A stretch of DNA of 64,000 bases from Oegoconia quadripuncta (GCA_949316235.1 OX438743.1:31341242-31405241), one strand, 5' to 3'. Counted from the first letter of the stretch, positions 32,291 to 42,880 are shown. Program-made: numbers and translations. The notes: generated by a model not told the origin, from the letters alone.

Positions 32291-33274
32291 TATTTATTAA
32301 TTATAGTAAAATGTTTACTTTTAGAATATTTTTGTTGTTTATTTGAAATAATTTGTTAAAAGCATAGTCTAGGTGCATGGTTAGGATGCCGACATTAAGT
32401 TTGAGTAACGCAATGTGACAGGAACTGTGCGAGTGACAGCTTTGCATTTGTAGTGTAAAATCACCCTTATGCCATGAGGCCCACGAGGTATGCTTCATCA
32501 GTTGACTAATCGAAATTAACTGTGTTGTGGTATTCAATTTAGATATTATATTCCCAAGAATAGTAACGGCACACAAGGATAAATATTATTGTTAATTGTC
32601 TTAGAACAGTTTATTTATCCTAGAAATGACGAGTTACATACATCTAAAACATAGTTAAATTTTAATTTTTGAGCGCTGGAAAAATATATCCAAACTAAGA
32701 TACAGGAGAGTCCTGAAGTCTAATTTTATTGCTTGCCGTGTCTACATATTGTTAGGTGGGCCGTGAGAACGAAGTTGAACGCGATCGTCCATCACGCGTT
32801 TATCGCGCATGCGCTCAGCTCGTAACCTTATCTGCCGAGAAAGTGAGGAAAAATGTACACCGACAAAAATTATTGTTTTCGGTAGCGAAACGTGACCAAA
32901 AAGCTTGCAACAGTACATAGCTTGCTAGATTGACGAACATAATATTATATACGAACATACATTCATGCCCTGAATGGCCAGGTAGGAAAGTATTACTTGG
33001 TCCTCTGAGGGGAACGGAAAATCTCTCCCGCCACGTCTCTTTCATTCAGGCTTTTTCCACGCACGCACCCTTAAATACCCTTACTTTCAATACATTTGTG
33101 TGTATGTTCTTTATTTGGTATATTATTATAAATAAGCTTTCCACCTGCGACTTCGTCCGCGTGGATCTCAAAATATATATGTATAGATTTATCACCATAG
33201 CCAATGTCACCCGAGTGTAGTGTATATACATTTTTATTCTTCTTTTGTATGAACGACTGGAACACATTTGATCA
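32291..33274. other. Non-coding with CpG patch near 32755-32830
   Basis: The patch contains GAACGCGATCGTCC and GCGTTTATCGCGCATGCGC. A short R7-like word (CGACTTCGTCCGCGTGG) occurs at 33148. No exon can be supported. Confidence 0.4.
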
Positions 33275-33585
33275 CAATCTTACCTGTTAAAGACAACGAT
33301 GTCGCCGAAGATCTAGCAAGCGATCTGAGTAGATGCTTTACCCTGCTCTTGTAGATCCGAAGTTTGTAGGACATTGGAAGGACTGACCCCGGAAGGGAGT
33401 TTCAAGCCTTGCCTGTTCGAACAATGAATGAAGAGTTTACCATTTGGTGTGAATGTTCGGTTTATTAGACTTAATGCACCCAGAGTAAATCACCTGGGTG
33501 AACTAACAACCACGAGTGGAAACCCTCCCCACGACTCGTCGGAGTTGGAATGGCGATGGTGGAATGTGGTTGGTGGATTAGTGAA
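33275..33585 (-). pseudogene. LINE ORF2 C-terminus relic (WNSLP type)
   Basis: The minus strand reads NSLPGSVLPMSYKLRIYKSR, VKHLLRSLARSSATSLSL, matching the relics at 12750 and 13085 and the end of the LINE at 3038. The tryptophan before NSLP is now a stop. Upstream (minus) the reading DESWGGFPLVVVSSP and NRTFTPN also looks like the same protein, decayed. Confidence 0.72.
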
Positions 33586-33902
33586 ATAATTTTCAGATTC
33601 GCGTCAGTAGTTCCAGAGATTACCTCATACAAACAAACGATAAGGCTTTATAAATATTAGTGTCGATATGAAGGTACTTCAGTATGTTCTTTCTTCAGTT
33701 CGAGAAATAGCAGAGATATAACGTGACGGGAAAAAAATTCCGTGTGAGCGAAGCCGCGGAAATCGACGTCTCCCGACCTTCCGATTTTAATTGTAGTGTT
33801 TTTTTATTGATTATCTTTACAGAGTATAATTATGCGAAAGTAACAGATTCTAGGCAAATTAATTGACTATTTTAGATCACAGTTACTTTAATATGCAATG
33901 TG

Positions 33903-34100
33903 TCATGATGTGTGCGGTAAAATCTGCGATCGCCTATTGGGGCAAATGCTCCCATATAATGCGATGCGAGGCATAGGTCTAACAGTGGATAAAGGCTGTT
34001 GGCTATAGTGATGACGTAAAACTGTAGAAGATGAACTGCAAATAGGCTGTTTTTTGTTTTGTTTGACGTGTATGCTTATATACAATAAAGTGTTAAGTAA
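33903..34100 (+). pseudogene. Possible LINE C-terminal zinc-knuckle relic
   Basis: The plus strand reads DVCGKICDRLLGQMLPYNAM, followed by CATAGGTCTAACAGTGG and, at 34082, ACAATAAAGTG. C-x2-C-x3-C with a following G-L pattern resembles the terminal cysteine/histidine motif of some LINE proteins, and the AATAAA tail follows at the right distance. The match is weak. Confidence 0.35.
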
Positions 34101-34539
34101 GTAGGCTGTCGCAAAATGAAACCAATGATAGTATCCGTTATGGTGCCGTAAAAGTGCCAGTAATGACATATTTAAGGACAAAAATAGGAGAAGATACTGA
34201 TTCCTGAGATACAGGTGTCTACCTAGTTCGGGAAGTAGAGACTTCATATTATGTGTGTAAAAAATTTTGTTAATAAATAAATAAACTAATAATAAATTAA
34301 TAATGTCTGCCTAGCACTTTCTCAAGAGTGCAGGTACCTTCAATTAGTTATTTTGCACTATACTTATCTACTTATGAAGACCGCCAATGATGACCCGTTC
34401 TCACCGTCACACACTCATTAGATCTAAAGGAACACGCGTGCAACTCAAATTTAGAACTTAATTCGTCATAGATTCATATAAAGGTCAAATATTATGTAGA
34501 GGTGGGGAACGAAAAGGTTAACCAATTTTTATGACAGAC
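34101..34539. other. Non-coding, nothing recognised
   Basis: AT-rich; no recognised feature. Confidence 0.45.
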
Positions 34540-34788
34540 TAGTTTTCCGCCCGCAGCTTCGCCTGCGTCGAATAGCTTTATCGCGGAAAAGTTTACTATG
34601 TTTATCCCACGGGAACTATTCACTTTATCGGAATAAAAAGTATCCAATGTCTTAATCCATGGTATATACCTATTTACCTTCTACCTATATACCAAATTTC
34701 ATCCATATTCGTTCATCCGTTTCGCCGTGATTGAGCAACAAACAAACAAATATCCAAACTTTCGCATTTATAATATTAGTTAAATTAC
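34540..34788 (+). repeat. R7 interspersed repeat, near full length
   Basis: CGCCCGCAGCTTCGCCTGCG, TCGAATAGCTTTATCGCGG, CCCACGGGAACTATTCACTT, GGAATAAAAAGTATCCAATG, ACCAAATTTCATCCATATTC, GTTCATCCGTTTCGCCGTG and TTCGCATTTATAATATTAGT form a repeat that I recall as very abundant in Lepidoptera. Related copies lie at 37968 (+), 56395 (-) and as a scrap at 55447 (-). Class not known to me. Confidence 0.8.
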
Positions 34789-35080
34789 TTGTCAATCAAA
34801 ACGTAATAAAGTTTATTCTAGGACAAATAGTTCTTATGTTTTTAACAAGTGCTATGAACAATGATCTTTATATGAATCACCTTTTCATTCCTCGATTGTA
34901 CTAAAATCTTCTTTAATTAAAAAAGGTTCTAGAAATCTTTTGTATTGTGATATCCACAGGAAGACACGGGCCGGATTTCCTATTCTTTTTCTATGTCTTA
35001 GTCGTCATTTATCTTATCTATCAACTCAACTTAAGGTCTATGTTTGAAATCAGCAGTTGATTAAACTACATTAAAAAAAA

Positions 35081-35199
35081 CGTTTGGTTGGTGGTAGGGC
35101 ATTTTAAATGTCCGCCTGGCTAGCTGCCACCATCTTATCTATATCTACCACCAAGCAATAGCATTATGTTCCGGTTGTCAGAGATAAGATCGCCAGTCC
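35081..35199 (+). repeat. S1 SINE, 5'-truncated, first segment
   Basis: Starts at CGTTTGGTTGGTGGTAGGGC, so the tRNA-like head is missing, and runs to CGCCAGTCC where another sequence interrupts it. Confidence 0.85.
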
Positions 35200-35325
35200 T
35201 AAGAACTACAAGGAATCAAAATCAAAATCAAAAATGTTTTATTTCGTAAGTTATAAGAATAACATTTGAAATCGTCATGACATACAGTTATCGCTCATTC
35301 ACTAGGCAGAAATTTTCTAGGAGAA
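35200..35325 (-). mobile_element. Short LINE-tail-like insertion inside S1
   Basis: CAAAATCAAAATCAAAAATG and TTTTATTTCG form the reverse complement of an AATAAAACATTTTTGATTTT-like LINE tail ending in TTTTGAT repeats. It splits the S1 body, so it arrived after the SINE. About 126 bp. Confidence 0.6.
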
Positions 35326-35428
35326 AGATGAGGTTTCCGGGTCAGTACGTTTCCACCGTCTCGGTCTCATCTTAACTTAACATCAGATATGATTGAGGTC
35401 AAGAGCTAATTCGTTGTGCATAAAAAAA
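35326..35428 (+). repeat. S1 SINE, second segment
   Basis: AGATGAGGTTTCCGGGTCAG, TCTCATCTTAACTTAACATC, ATTGAGGTCAAGAGC and TTGTGCAT with A7 complete the S1 copy beyond the insertion. Confidence 0.85.
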
Positions 35429-35952
35429 CAAAACGTATTGCTGTCTCAAAAATTCGAATACTAGACTTACTGGATATCTGTCACCAACAAAACTAAAGCT
35501 CTCATGAATCTCCGGAATCGCCATTCATCCTCTGACAACTATATACAGCAATAATTCTTTTTAATGTCCCCATTTGATTAGATGCGTTTAGTCAAAACCC
35601 AACACAAAAGGTTTAAAATATACAACGAAGGCTATTCACAAGGCTGTTTTGCTATGATTTATATGTTGTTTAATTTAAATTTCGTGTCTTTAGAACCTCC
35701 TTAAGGCGGTCATGTTGTGAAATTAGTACCTACCTATTCGTTGTGTTGAAACATGAAACCGATTTGACGAAAAAGCTGCGACAAAATCTTATCAATCAGT
35801 AGGTAGTAACAATTTCTAAAGTTGCCAGGTATCAGGTTCCTTTTTCGCATTGCCATGTTTACTTTCAACAGCTAGAATAAGTTAACTATTGATTCTCATA
35901 CTCGACTGTGACGATTTTTTATTATTTATTAGGTAATAGCCCGCCCGCGGCA
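35429..35952. other. Non-coding, nothing recognised
   Basis: AT-rich; no recognised feature. Confidence 0.45.
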
Positions 35953-36498
35953 TTTAAATAAATAAATATTTCGGACAGTTACACCAATCATCGACTAGTC
36001 CCAAGCTTAACAAAGCTTGTACTATACTAGATTTTTTTTAAGCACTATGTGTTAGTACTTGACTTAAATCACACCTGATGTTAAGTGAAGATGAGGCCGA
36101 AGGTGGAAGCGTACTGACCCGGAAACACAAATATTTGGAAAACTGGCTATCTTATCTCTGACAACCGGAACTCAACAATGATATTAACATTGCTGTTTGG
36201 CGGCAGATTTAGATAAGATGTTGGCAGCTGTCCAGGCGGATATATAAAATGCCCGGTAGGGTATTCGGTTTGGTTATGTACCAATCGAACCCGCGACCTC
36301 CGCATCGTAAACCCAATGTTGTTTACATTGAGCCACGGAGGCGGTAGATAACGTATAAACATACATAAATATTTATATAAATATCCATGACTCGGGAATA
36401 AAATATTCGCATTCATCACACAAACATTTACCCCTCACGGGATTTGAACCCGCAGCCTCGCAGGGAGGGTCACTATGCACTACACCAATCGGTCGGCG
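35953..36498 (-). repeat. S2 SINE, minus strand, split by S1
   Basis: The S2 3' part (AATATTTCGGACAGTTACACC, ACTAGTCCCAAGCTT, ACAAAGCTTGTAC) occupies 35953-36031 and the 5' part (AAATATTTATATAAATATCC, ATTCATCACACAAACATTTA, CGGGATTTGAACCCGC, CACTACACCAATCGGTCG) 36345-36498. An S1 copy sits between them. The sequence reads through correctly if the S1 and one TAGA are ignored. Confidence 0.88.
36032..36344 (-). repeat. S1 SINE inserted in S2, minus strand
   Basis: Runs from T8 (oligo-A) to GAGCCACGGAGGCGG. It is bounded by TAGA at 36028-36031 and 36345-36348, a short target-site duplication in the S2 sequence ATACTAGATAACG, which is intact in the S2 copy at 55837. Its body has changes (GATATATAAAATGCCC) and the B box reads GTTCGATTGG, missing its second half. 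Confidence 0.9.
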
Positions 36499-36787
36499 CG
36501 TAGAATTACCTTATCGCAGACTTTCAGTGAACTATCCAAGTTCCAAACTACCTCTCTACCAAATTTGAATACAATCAGTTTAGAGGTTTAGTCGTAATAA
36601 TGGAAAAAAAACAGTGTGCGTCTAAAAAAATACAGTCGAATGAGGACCTCCTTTTTTTGAAGTTGGTTAAAAAGGTAACAAACAGGCATTTAGTGTAAAT
36701 AAGTATTCGAAATCTGACTATTTGTGTCGGCTATTCGTTTTCTTTTGCTAGCAATTTTTGGATTGACTTTCTTACTAGAGACTTTTT

Positions 36788-36820
36788 CATACAAGTGTTG
36801 CCGTGCTTCGACGGGACTTT
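36788..36820 (+). repeat. S3 SINE scrap
   Basis: ATACAAGTGTTGCCGTGC followed by TTCGACGGGAC is an internal S3 block (compare 30150-30180), cut off by the adjoining S2 copy. Confidence 0.55.
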
Positions 36821-37088
36821 AAAAAAAATAATCAAATAAATATCCTTAGATACACACAGAACCATCTAGGTCCACATTAATACTAATTCTTTGCATTATG
36901 GATACCAGATAATTGATATAATACACAAATACATTTTTTTGTAAATATTACATAATATAAAAGAAAACATCCATAACTTGGGTACATGTGTCCGTATTCA
37001 TCACACAAACACATGCCCCTAGCGGGATTCGAACCCGCGACCTTTCAGTGTTGTAGTCAGGATTTCTAACCACTACACCAAACAGGTT
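36821..37088 (-). repeat. S2 SINE, minus strand, near full length
   Basis: Reading minus: ACCTGTTTGGTGTAGTGG (intact A box), GGTCGCGGGTTCGAATCCCG (intact B box), CTAGGGGCATGTGTTTGTG, TGAATACGGACACATGTACC, TTATGGATGTTTTC. The 3' part is decayed. It has the best-preserved S2 promoter in the window. Confidence 0.85.
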
Positions 37089-37164
37089 AGAAAGAAAATA
37101 TTAAGAATATGCTTGCACCCACCTAGTTCTAGGTGGTAGCTGAAAATCAGTGCTTGCTCACCTT

Positions 37165-37353
37165 ATGACAATTTTAATGCACTGACTTGTAGTACGACTG
37201 TACGACTACAAATGTCCCGTAGCTGTGGGTTGTCTGGAAGAGACCGCTTTTAGTGATAAGACCGCCTAATTGTGTTCTATTGTTATCATCAAAATTATTG
37301 TAAATTATTTTGCGCAATAAAGAGTATTTGTATTGTATTGTATTGTATTGACT
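37165..37353 (+). repeat. LINE 3' tail (RTE-like), plus strand
   Basis: GGGTTGTCTGGAAGAGACCG, CTTTTAGTGATAAGACCGCC, TAATTGTGTTCTATTG, GCGCAATAAAGAGTATTTG, then TATTG repeats. The copy at 45833-45936 is almost the same, so both came from one subfamily. The body of the LINE is absent. Confidence 0.78.
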
Positions 37354-37967
37354 GTTGCACACATACCCACGTGATACGACAGTAAAACCTTGCACGTTAT
37401 TGAAACATTGTTTAAATACAATACTATAAAGCCTCAGTAAACATTGTTCGCAATGTTAGGTTTGAATTTTTTTTTAAAGTTAACCCTAGGTTATAATTGA
37501 CATTTACAAATTCCTAAGATACTGTAAAAGATTTAAGATAAAAGGGATTTAAATTATATTACAATGTAAGTTATGTTATGTCAAACTACTATTGGTTATG
37601 TGCTCATAAATATGGCAGAAGTGCATGATACGGCGAAACATGTCAGTTGACCACCTGTTACCTATCTCTAAATCCTGCTATATCAAAATATCATCTTTTT
37701 AGGCCATTAATTATAGTGAAATTTATACATAGGGACAAATCGTCATGCCGTTTCTGAGGAAGTCTTGTAGAGTTAGCAAATAATTTTAGTAGTCCAAACA
37801 GCAAACATATAAACAGTTATCCTATTCATTATTTTTGTTATTTTGACATCTAGATGTAGTGATAATGTCTATATTACGATGATTTTAATAAATAGGTGTT
37901 GCTAGTTATGATTACATTTTAATAAAGACCTTTGTGAACCATAAAACACTTTAAAGGACTCTATTAT
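37354..37967. other. Non-coding, nothing recognised
   Basis: AT-rich; no recognised feature. Confidence 0.45.
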
Positions 37968-38130
37968 TTACTGGCTGTTGCCCATAACTTCGTTCGCGAG
38001 AACAATTTCATCAAAATCGGTTCGCCAAAAAAAAAATCTACATACCAATTTCATCCGAATTCGTCTAGCCGTTTAGGCGTAACAAACACACATACATGAC
38101 ACAAACTTTCGCATTTATAATATTAGTTGG
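37968..38130 (+). repeat. R7 interspersed repeat, internally deleted
   Basis: GGCTGTTGCCCATAACTTCG and TTCGCGAGAAC, then CCAATTTCATCCGAATTCG, CTAGCCGTTTAGGCGTAAC and TTTCGCATTTATAATATTAG. The middle of R7 is missing. Confidence 0.75.
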
Positions 38131-39329
38131 GATCTAATATTAATTCGCATAGTTGGATGGGATTAGTATCAAGACAAAACTTGCCGAACCCGGGCGAACA
38201 TTAGTATTGTATTGTATCTAGAATTTCTGCCACGTGATGAATTACATGACGAAAATCTTTATGAAACACGTATAAGTTTTGATTAAAGAGACCTGAAAAT
38301 CTACTTATCAATCGAAAAAATAATAAGAACTGTAATGGAATGCTGACTAAGCTTTTGTGTTGCCATCTGTACTTGCATAAAATTTGGGCACGCAGCGTTT
38401 TTTGTTACTAAACGCTAAGGCCATCTGGTAAGGATTTTTTTTGTACAAAAAACAGACGCCTGACCCTTTCTTACCTTTTATGCTGGCCCCCGTTTTTTCT
38501 AATTCACCCAGACGGCGCAGACCCCTTACAATATGTTGAATTAGCGTATTAGTAAATTTCTAAAGGTTTGATGAAATTTTTGATTGAACCGGCTAACGGA
38601 TTGTGTCTTAACGGTTTTGTGTGTACCGACTTTTTTGTCTGACCTCACCATATTAAAAATATAATAATCAAAAAAAAATCAATAGAAAGCAACAATTTCC
38701 GATTACACGAATAACTATCATAGGTAAGCACCTGCGTGAATGTTTAAAGAAAATACAAATAATTTCTTTTAAAAAAGAAGCCCAACCAAATGCGATACGT
38801 CGGATGTTAAAGGACCGTATTCAATTTGAAGTCTTTGCAATCAGTCTTCTAATCGAAATGCAAGCGAATTTTATCAAAAGCTCGCCGACTCTAAAGCCAA
38901 TCGAAGTACTTGTGAATTAAAAAAATATCCCGGTTGGCGACCGAGTGAGAGAATGAATGTAATATCGCGACGCGGATCTCTCTGTTTATTGTATTAAATA
39001 CATTTCACAATGGGTAATCGCGCTTTGTATGAAAAGCGGGGGTTGAATTGAGTTGGAATGCAGTTCATAGAAATTTTGCAGTCGGTTTCGTAGCTAGGGG
39101 GAGTTACATTATGATCGATTATTACAATTTAACATTAACAATCGATATTAAGTACCTACATATTCTACAACTTTATGGTAAGTATTATAATTCTGTTACA
39201 TAAACGCCAGTCGTGAATGAATGGGTAATAATCATCACTACTCATAATTATCCTTAATATTATAAATTACAAACCTACAGTATTCAATTTTTATTTTTAC
39301 GCCTACGTATTAAATCGGTCATTATAAAT
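38131..39329. other. Non-coding, nothing recognised
   Basis: No repeat or exon recognised. Confidence 0.4.
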
Positions 39330-40230
39330 TAACGGCAACGAAAACTACCACCATCTTTACACCTGTGGGACCCTAAAGCACGAATGCTACTATCGTCATC
39401 ACATCTGTGGTACTCTATAACTGTGGTCATCAACACGCTTTTGTGGGGCTTCATAGCGATAAGTTCTACCGTCTTCAATAAAATACAAATACTCTTTATT
39501 GCTCAACAGAAAAGAAAATACAGTTTCAAAAAAGTGGTAAGAATAGAATGTACAATTTGGCGACCTTATCACTAAAAGCGATCTCTTCCACGCAACCTTT
39601 GGGTATAAGGTCAGTACATTTGATATAGGTAGATTGTGCGGTATTAAATAGGGATGCAGAAACAAACTACGTGAATAAATTTCATATATTTACATACACA
39701 TACATACGTAGATCAATAGACAAATATACCTACTTAAACATAACATCTATAAAATAGCAACAAAATACATACGTAAATATATAGGTGTACTAAATAGGCA
39801 AATATTTATTGATATATAAAATAATAATAATAAGCGACAACAGGATTGTGCTAAGGTATAGAGTCTTCATTAGACTTATGGGATTTTACAAAGAATTCTA
39901 GCATCATCAGTTATGGGACCTTATAGAGGCAACAAATCCTACCATCGTTGTCACAGTTGTAGTACTATATGTATAACGGCAACGACTGCTACCAGCGTCA
40001 TCTCACTAGTGGTACTTTATAGCGGCAACAAGTTCTACCGTCGTCATCACACTTATTGGACTCATCAGCAGCAATGACTCATCATCAGCATCTTGCCCTA
40101 GTCCCAATTCATTTGGGGTCGGCGCAGTACGTCTTGACTACGACTCTAGCGGCAAGGAGCGCTACCATCGTCATTTATGAGATTATATAGCGCCAAGAAG
40201 TGCTACCATCATCATCACACTTTGATAGGC
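39330..40230 (+). repeat. Decayed ~46-bp minisatellite, interrupted by insertions
   Basis: A unit close to GGTACTTTATAGCGGCAAC, AAGTGCTACCATCGTCATCA, CAC recurs with many differences at 39330-39480 and 39860-40230. Between the two blocks lie a minus-strand LINE tail (39481-39620) and AT-rich sequence; another short insertion with TTTGGGGTCGGCGCAG sits near 40100. The array is older than those insertions. Confidence 0.65.
39481..39625 (-). repeat. LINE 3' tail, minus strand, inside minisatellite
   Basis: AAATACAAATACTCTTTATTG, GGCGACCTTATCACTAAAAG and CGATCTCTTCCACGCAACC are the reverse complement of the tail seen at 37165 (+). Confidence 0.72.
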
Positions 40231-41244
40231 CGAAAAACCGTAGCAGAGAATAACTTTCCAAAAATAAAATCAAAATTTTACTCTTGAAATGCCATCAATT
40301 ATTCCAAACATAGGTTTACCTGTTAATATATTATAATCATACGTAGCCTTTTATATAATGAATCTCAATGTCAAAGATCTGCACAATTTTAAGAGCTCTG
40401 TATTATTAGCGGCATAGATTTGGTTGCATGTCAAATCCCCTGCCGGCCTTCGTGACTGTTTGAGCCATTTTGCCGCTGTATTTATCGGAACGTTCCGTGC
40501 GACACGCCGCAATCGTCAGTATTACACGTTCGAATGAATGAAGTGCTACATGTCTTATTTAATCCAAATTACCATACTCCGAGGATTGTATGCATAACCA
40601 AATTAATGATTATGCCAAAGGTTAAGTCGATAGTCGCTTAGATATATAAATTCCTGAGATAAACAGATATAGCAGAGAGACGGACAGTCAGACACTGAAA
40701 TGAGACTAAGCCTTTTGTACCTTTTTGGTACGAAACCCTGAAAATCGTTAAATTGCAACATCTGTTTCTAAATATGTGCAATTTTGTAACAAATAACGAA
40801 TATTTATCAAAGTACTAAAGTTTTAACCTCGAATTTATACAAATAAGCACTTTGCATGTTAGACTGACCTCGTAAGATTTCAGAGCAAGTATCAATTATT
40901 TACACCTTTACGATTCATATTTTGAACAAATTAAAGACTTCCCTGTAATTGTTTGAACGAGCTGTATTGTGGGCAGAGGCCACAGGTCACACGTCATGGC
41001 ACGGACATCGCCGCCCCTCCCTCGGACCCGATAGCCTGCCAGCTTTGCTCAGTGGGCCCTAAATCGATACCAAATTAGGTATGCCTGGTAAAAAAGCTTA
41101 CTCACAATTTTTGATGATGGCGCTTTTATAAACACCAAGTCCATACCCATATATTGTGTGTGTAGTTCGTCACAAATATTGATTATTTCGGCAGCCATAT
41201 GCCTAAAAGTTTGGTATAAGTTTATTCTTAAAATTGTTATAGGT
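40231..41244. other. Non-coding with a GC-richer patch at 40970-41060
   Basis: The patch contains ACATCGCCGCCCCTCCC and CGGACCCGATAGCC. No exon, repeat or RNA gene can be supported. Confidence 0.4.
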
Positions 41245-41431
41245 AGTGAGCATTATTAAACATCCGCTTGGCCAGCTACTATCATCTTATCTATCTGCAG
41301 TCTACAGCTAAGCAGCAATGTTGATAGCATTGTTGAGTTCCAGCTGTCAGCAGCCATAAGTTGTCACTTCCCCAAATAATAACCAACCTTCGGCCCTATC
41401 TAAAGATGAGGAGATGTTAAAACATTCATAG
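41245..41431 (+). repeat. S1 SINE, headless and diverged
   Basis: CATCCGCTTGGCCAGCTACT, ATCATCTTATCTATC, AGCAGCAATGTTGATAGC and CTTCGGCCCTATCT match the S1 body with many changes. No tRNA-like head. It leads straight into the tandem array that follows. Confidence 0.7.
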
Positions 41432-41870
41432 GTTGTGCATAAAAAAAAACGCGCTACCTTTGACCTTACCTTCCTTTAACATCATATAAGACCGGAACTC
41501 CTTAACAGGTAGCAGCAAATGTGCAATGACAGTAACATCAGATATCATAGCGCTCAAGAGTTAACGGGTTGTGCATAAAAAAACACGTTACGTTTGACAT
41601 TATCTTCCCCTAACGTCATATGAAAGCGGGACTTCTTAATAGGTAGCGGCAAATGGGCCATGATTGAGTAACAGCAGGTGTCATAGCGGTCAAGAGTTAA
41701 CGGGTAGTGCATAAAAAAACATGCTACCTTTGACCTTATCTTCCCGTAATATCGTGTGAGACCGGAACTCCTTAATAGGTAGCGGCAAATGTGTCATGAT
41801 TGAGTAACATGAGGTGTCATAGTGGTCAAGAGTTAATCGGTTGTACATCTATCGCTATCTTTGACCTTAT
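41432..41870 (+). repeat. Tandem array, period 136 bp, S1-tail related
   Basis: The marker word GTTGTGCAT or a close form begins at 41432, 41568, 41704 and 41840, exactly 136 bp apart each time. The unit contains GCTACCTTTGACCTTATC, AGACCGGAACTCCTTAATAG, GTAGCGGCAAATG, AACATCAGGTGTCATAGCGG and TCAAGAGTTAACGGGTTG. The second half of the unit resembles the S1 tail (CATCAGGTGTGATTGAGGTC, AACCCGTTGTGCAT plus oligo-A). Just over three units. Confidence 0.85.
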
Positions 41871-41885
41871 CTTCGTAGATGCATA

Positions 41886-42157
41886 TTAGGTGATTATATT
41901 ATATATTTACTGATTTTATTTTCACTATCTAACGTTTGTATGGTTGGTCAGAACATCACGAACAACTTTTACGATGGGATCAAGTCTAAAGTCGAGAAAA
42001 AGAAAGCTGTTTCTTGAATACAAGGGTTCAATACCCACCCAACTGAAATTTATGAAACAGCCGATTTTTTCTCGATTTCACACTTGATATCATAGTGAAA
42101 GTTGTACCGTTTGATGGTCTGAACAACCATACAAAAGTTAGTAAACGATCACCAAGA
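41886..42157. mobile_element. MITE M5 copy 1, foldback type
   Basis: Long imperfect inverted arms of about 100 bp: left GTTTGTATGGTTGGTCAGAAC, TCAAGTCTAAAGTCGAGAAA and AGCTGTTTC; right is the reverse complement with differences, ending GATCACCAA. The centre is ~30 bp. A relative lies at 57509-57700. No ORF. Confidence 0.78.
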
Positions 42158-42655
42158 ATAGCGATACTGATAATGTACTTGGGAAGGAGAATGGAACCGT
42201 AATGAATTCGGATGTTTTGAGTTGCTATTGCGTGTTCTACCTTAGTTTTTCACCAGTTTTAACAAGGTGAGATTGGTGATGATATCAACTATGGCCAACG
42301 GTCGTTTAACTCACTGTAGTCCGTACTAACTATAAGCACCACTCCCCCTCCCCCTGTCCATGCGAGGAGGGGCGGCGACGGCACGGCCAAGCGTGGCCTG
42401 TGGCTATTCCGCCCTACGTCGCCGCCCGCCCAACGGTCGACGTATAACTGCCATGATTTATGGAGCTTACTGCGGCTTGCGGATTGCCGTCCTTTATTTT
42501 GTCGCTGTTTTTTTCTTTAGAATTTCTATAAGTATAATAGGTACCGTTTAACAATGAATGGGCATGATGTTGATGTTTTAGAATGATGGCAGAATTTTAG
42601 GTAAAATAACCGGCAGGTAAACGCCCGTCTACAATGTTTTCGTCTCTTTTTAACC
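42158..42655. other. Non-coding with CpG-rich patch at 42345-42475
   Basis: The patch carries GGAGGGGCGGCGACGGCACG and CCTACGTCGCCGCCCGCCC, the highest CG density in the window. A 63-codon frame crosses it with no known resemblance. It could be a regulatory element or an unidentified non-coding exon. Confidence 0.4.
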
Positions 42656-42780
42656 CTTGAAGAAAAACAACAACGCCATCAAACACATAAGTTTATTGAC
42701 GTTGTACATGTGTGTGTGTCCAGTCTTTATCCGGACGTATTTCAGTAAAGCGTGGCTCAATTAAAGTGCTGTTTTTTTAT

Positions 42781-42838
42781 ACAATACAATACAATACAAT
42801 ACAAATACTCTTTATTTTGCAAAATAATTTACAATATT
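42781..42838 (-). repeat. LINE 3' tail inserted in R6
   Basis: Three to four ACAAT units, then ACAAATACTCTTTATTTTGC. TTTTTAT occurs on both sides (about 42773-42780 and 42837-42843), which may be its target-site duplication. Confidence 0.6.
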
Positions 42839-42852
42839 TTTATTAAAGACTA

Positions 42853-42880
42853 TTTGATTGATTGATTGATTGATTGATTA
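42853..42880. repeat. (TTGA)n microsatellite flanked by a 10-bp duplication
   Basis: About six TTGA units sit between two copies of TTAAAGACTA (42843-42852 and 42878-42887). Confidence 0.7.

Noticed and set aside
33903..34247. 114-codon minus-strand ORF
   Set aside because: The plus strand reads more like a LINE end; the minus frame has no recognisable motif.
36147..36419. 90-codon minus-strand ORF
   Set aside because: It runs across nested S1 and S2 SINE sequence.
39330..40230. CRISPR-like array of spaced repeats
   Set aside because: The units are contiguous and diverged with no constant repeat or unique spacers; the DNA is eukaryotic, so a minisatellite is the right reading.
41432..41870. 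Satellite array unrelated to SINEs
   Set aside because: The tail-like half of the unit and its direct continuation from an S1 copy favour an S1-linked origin.
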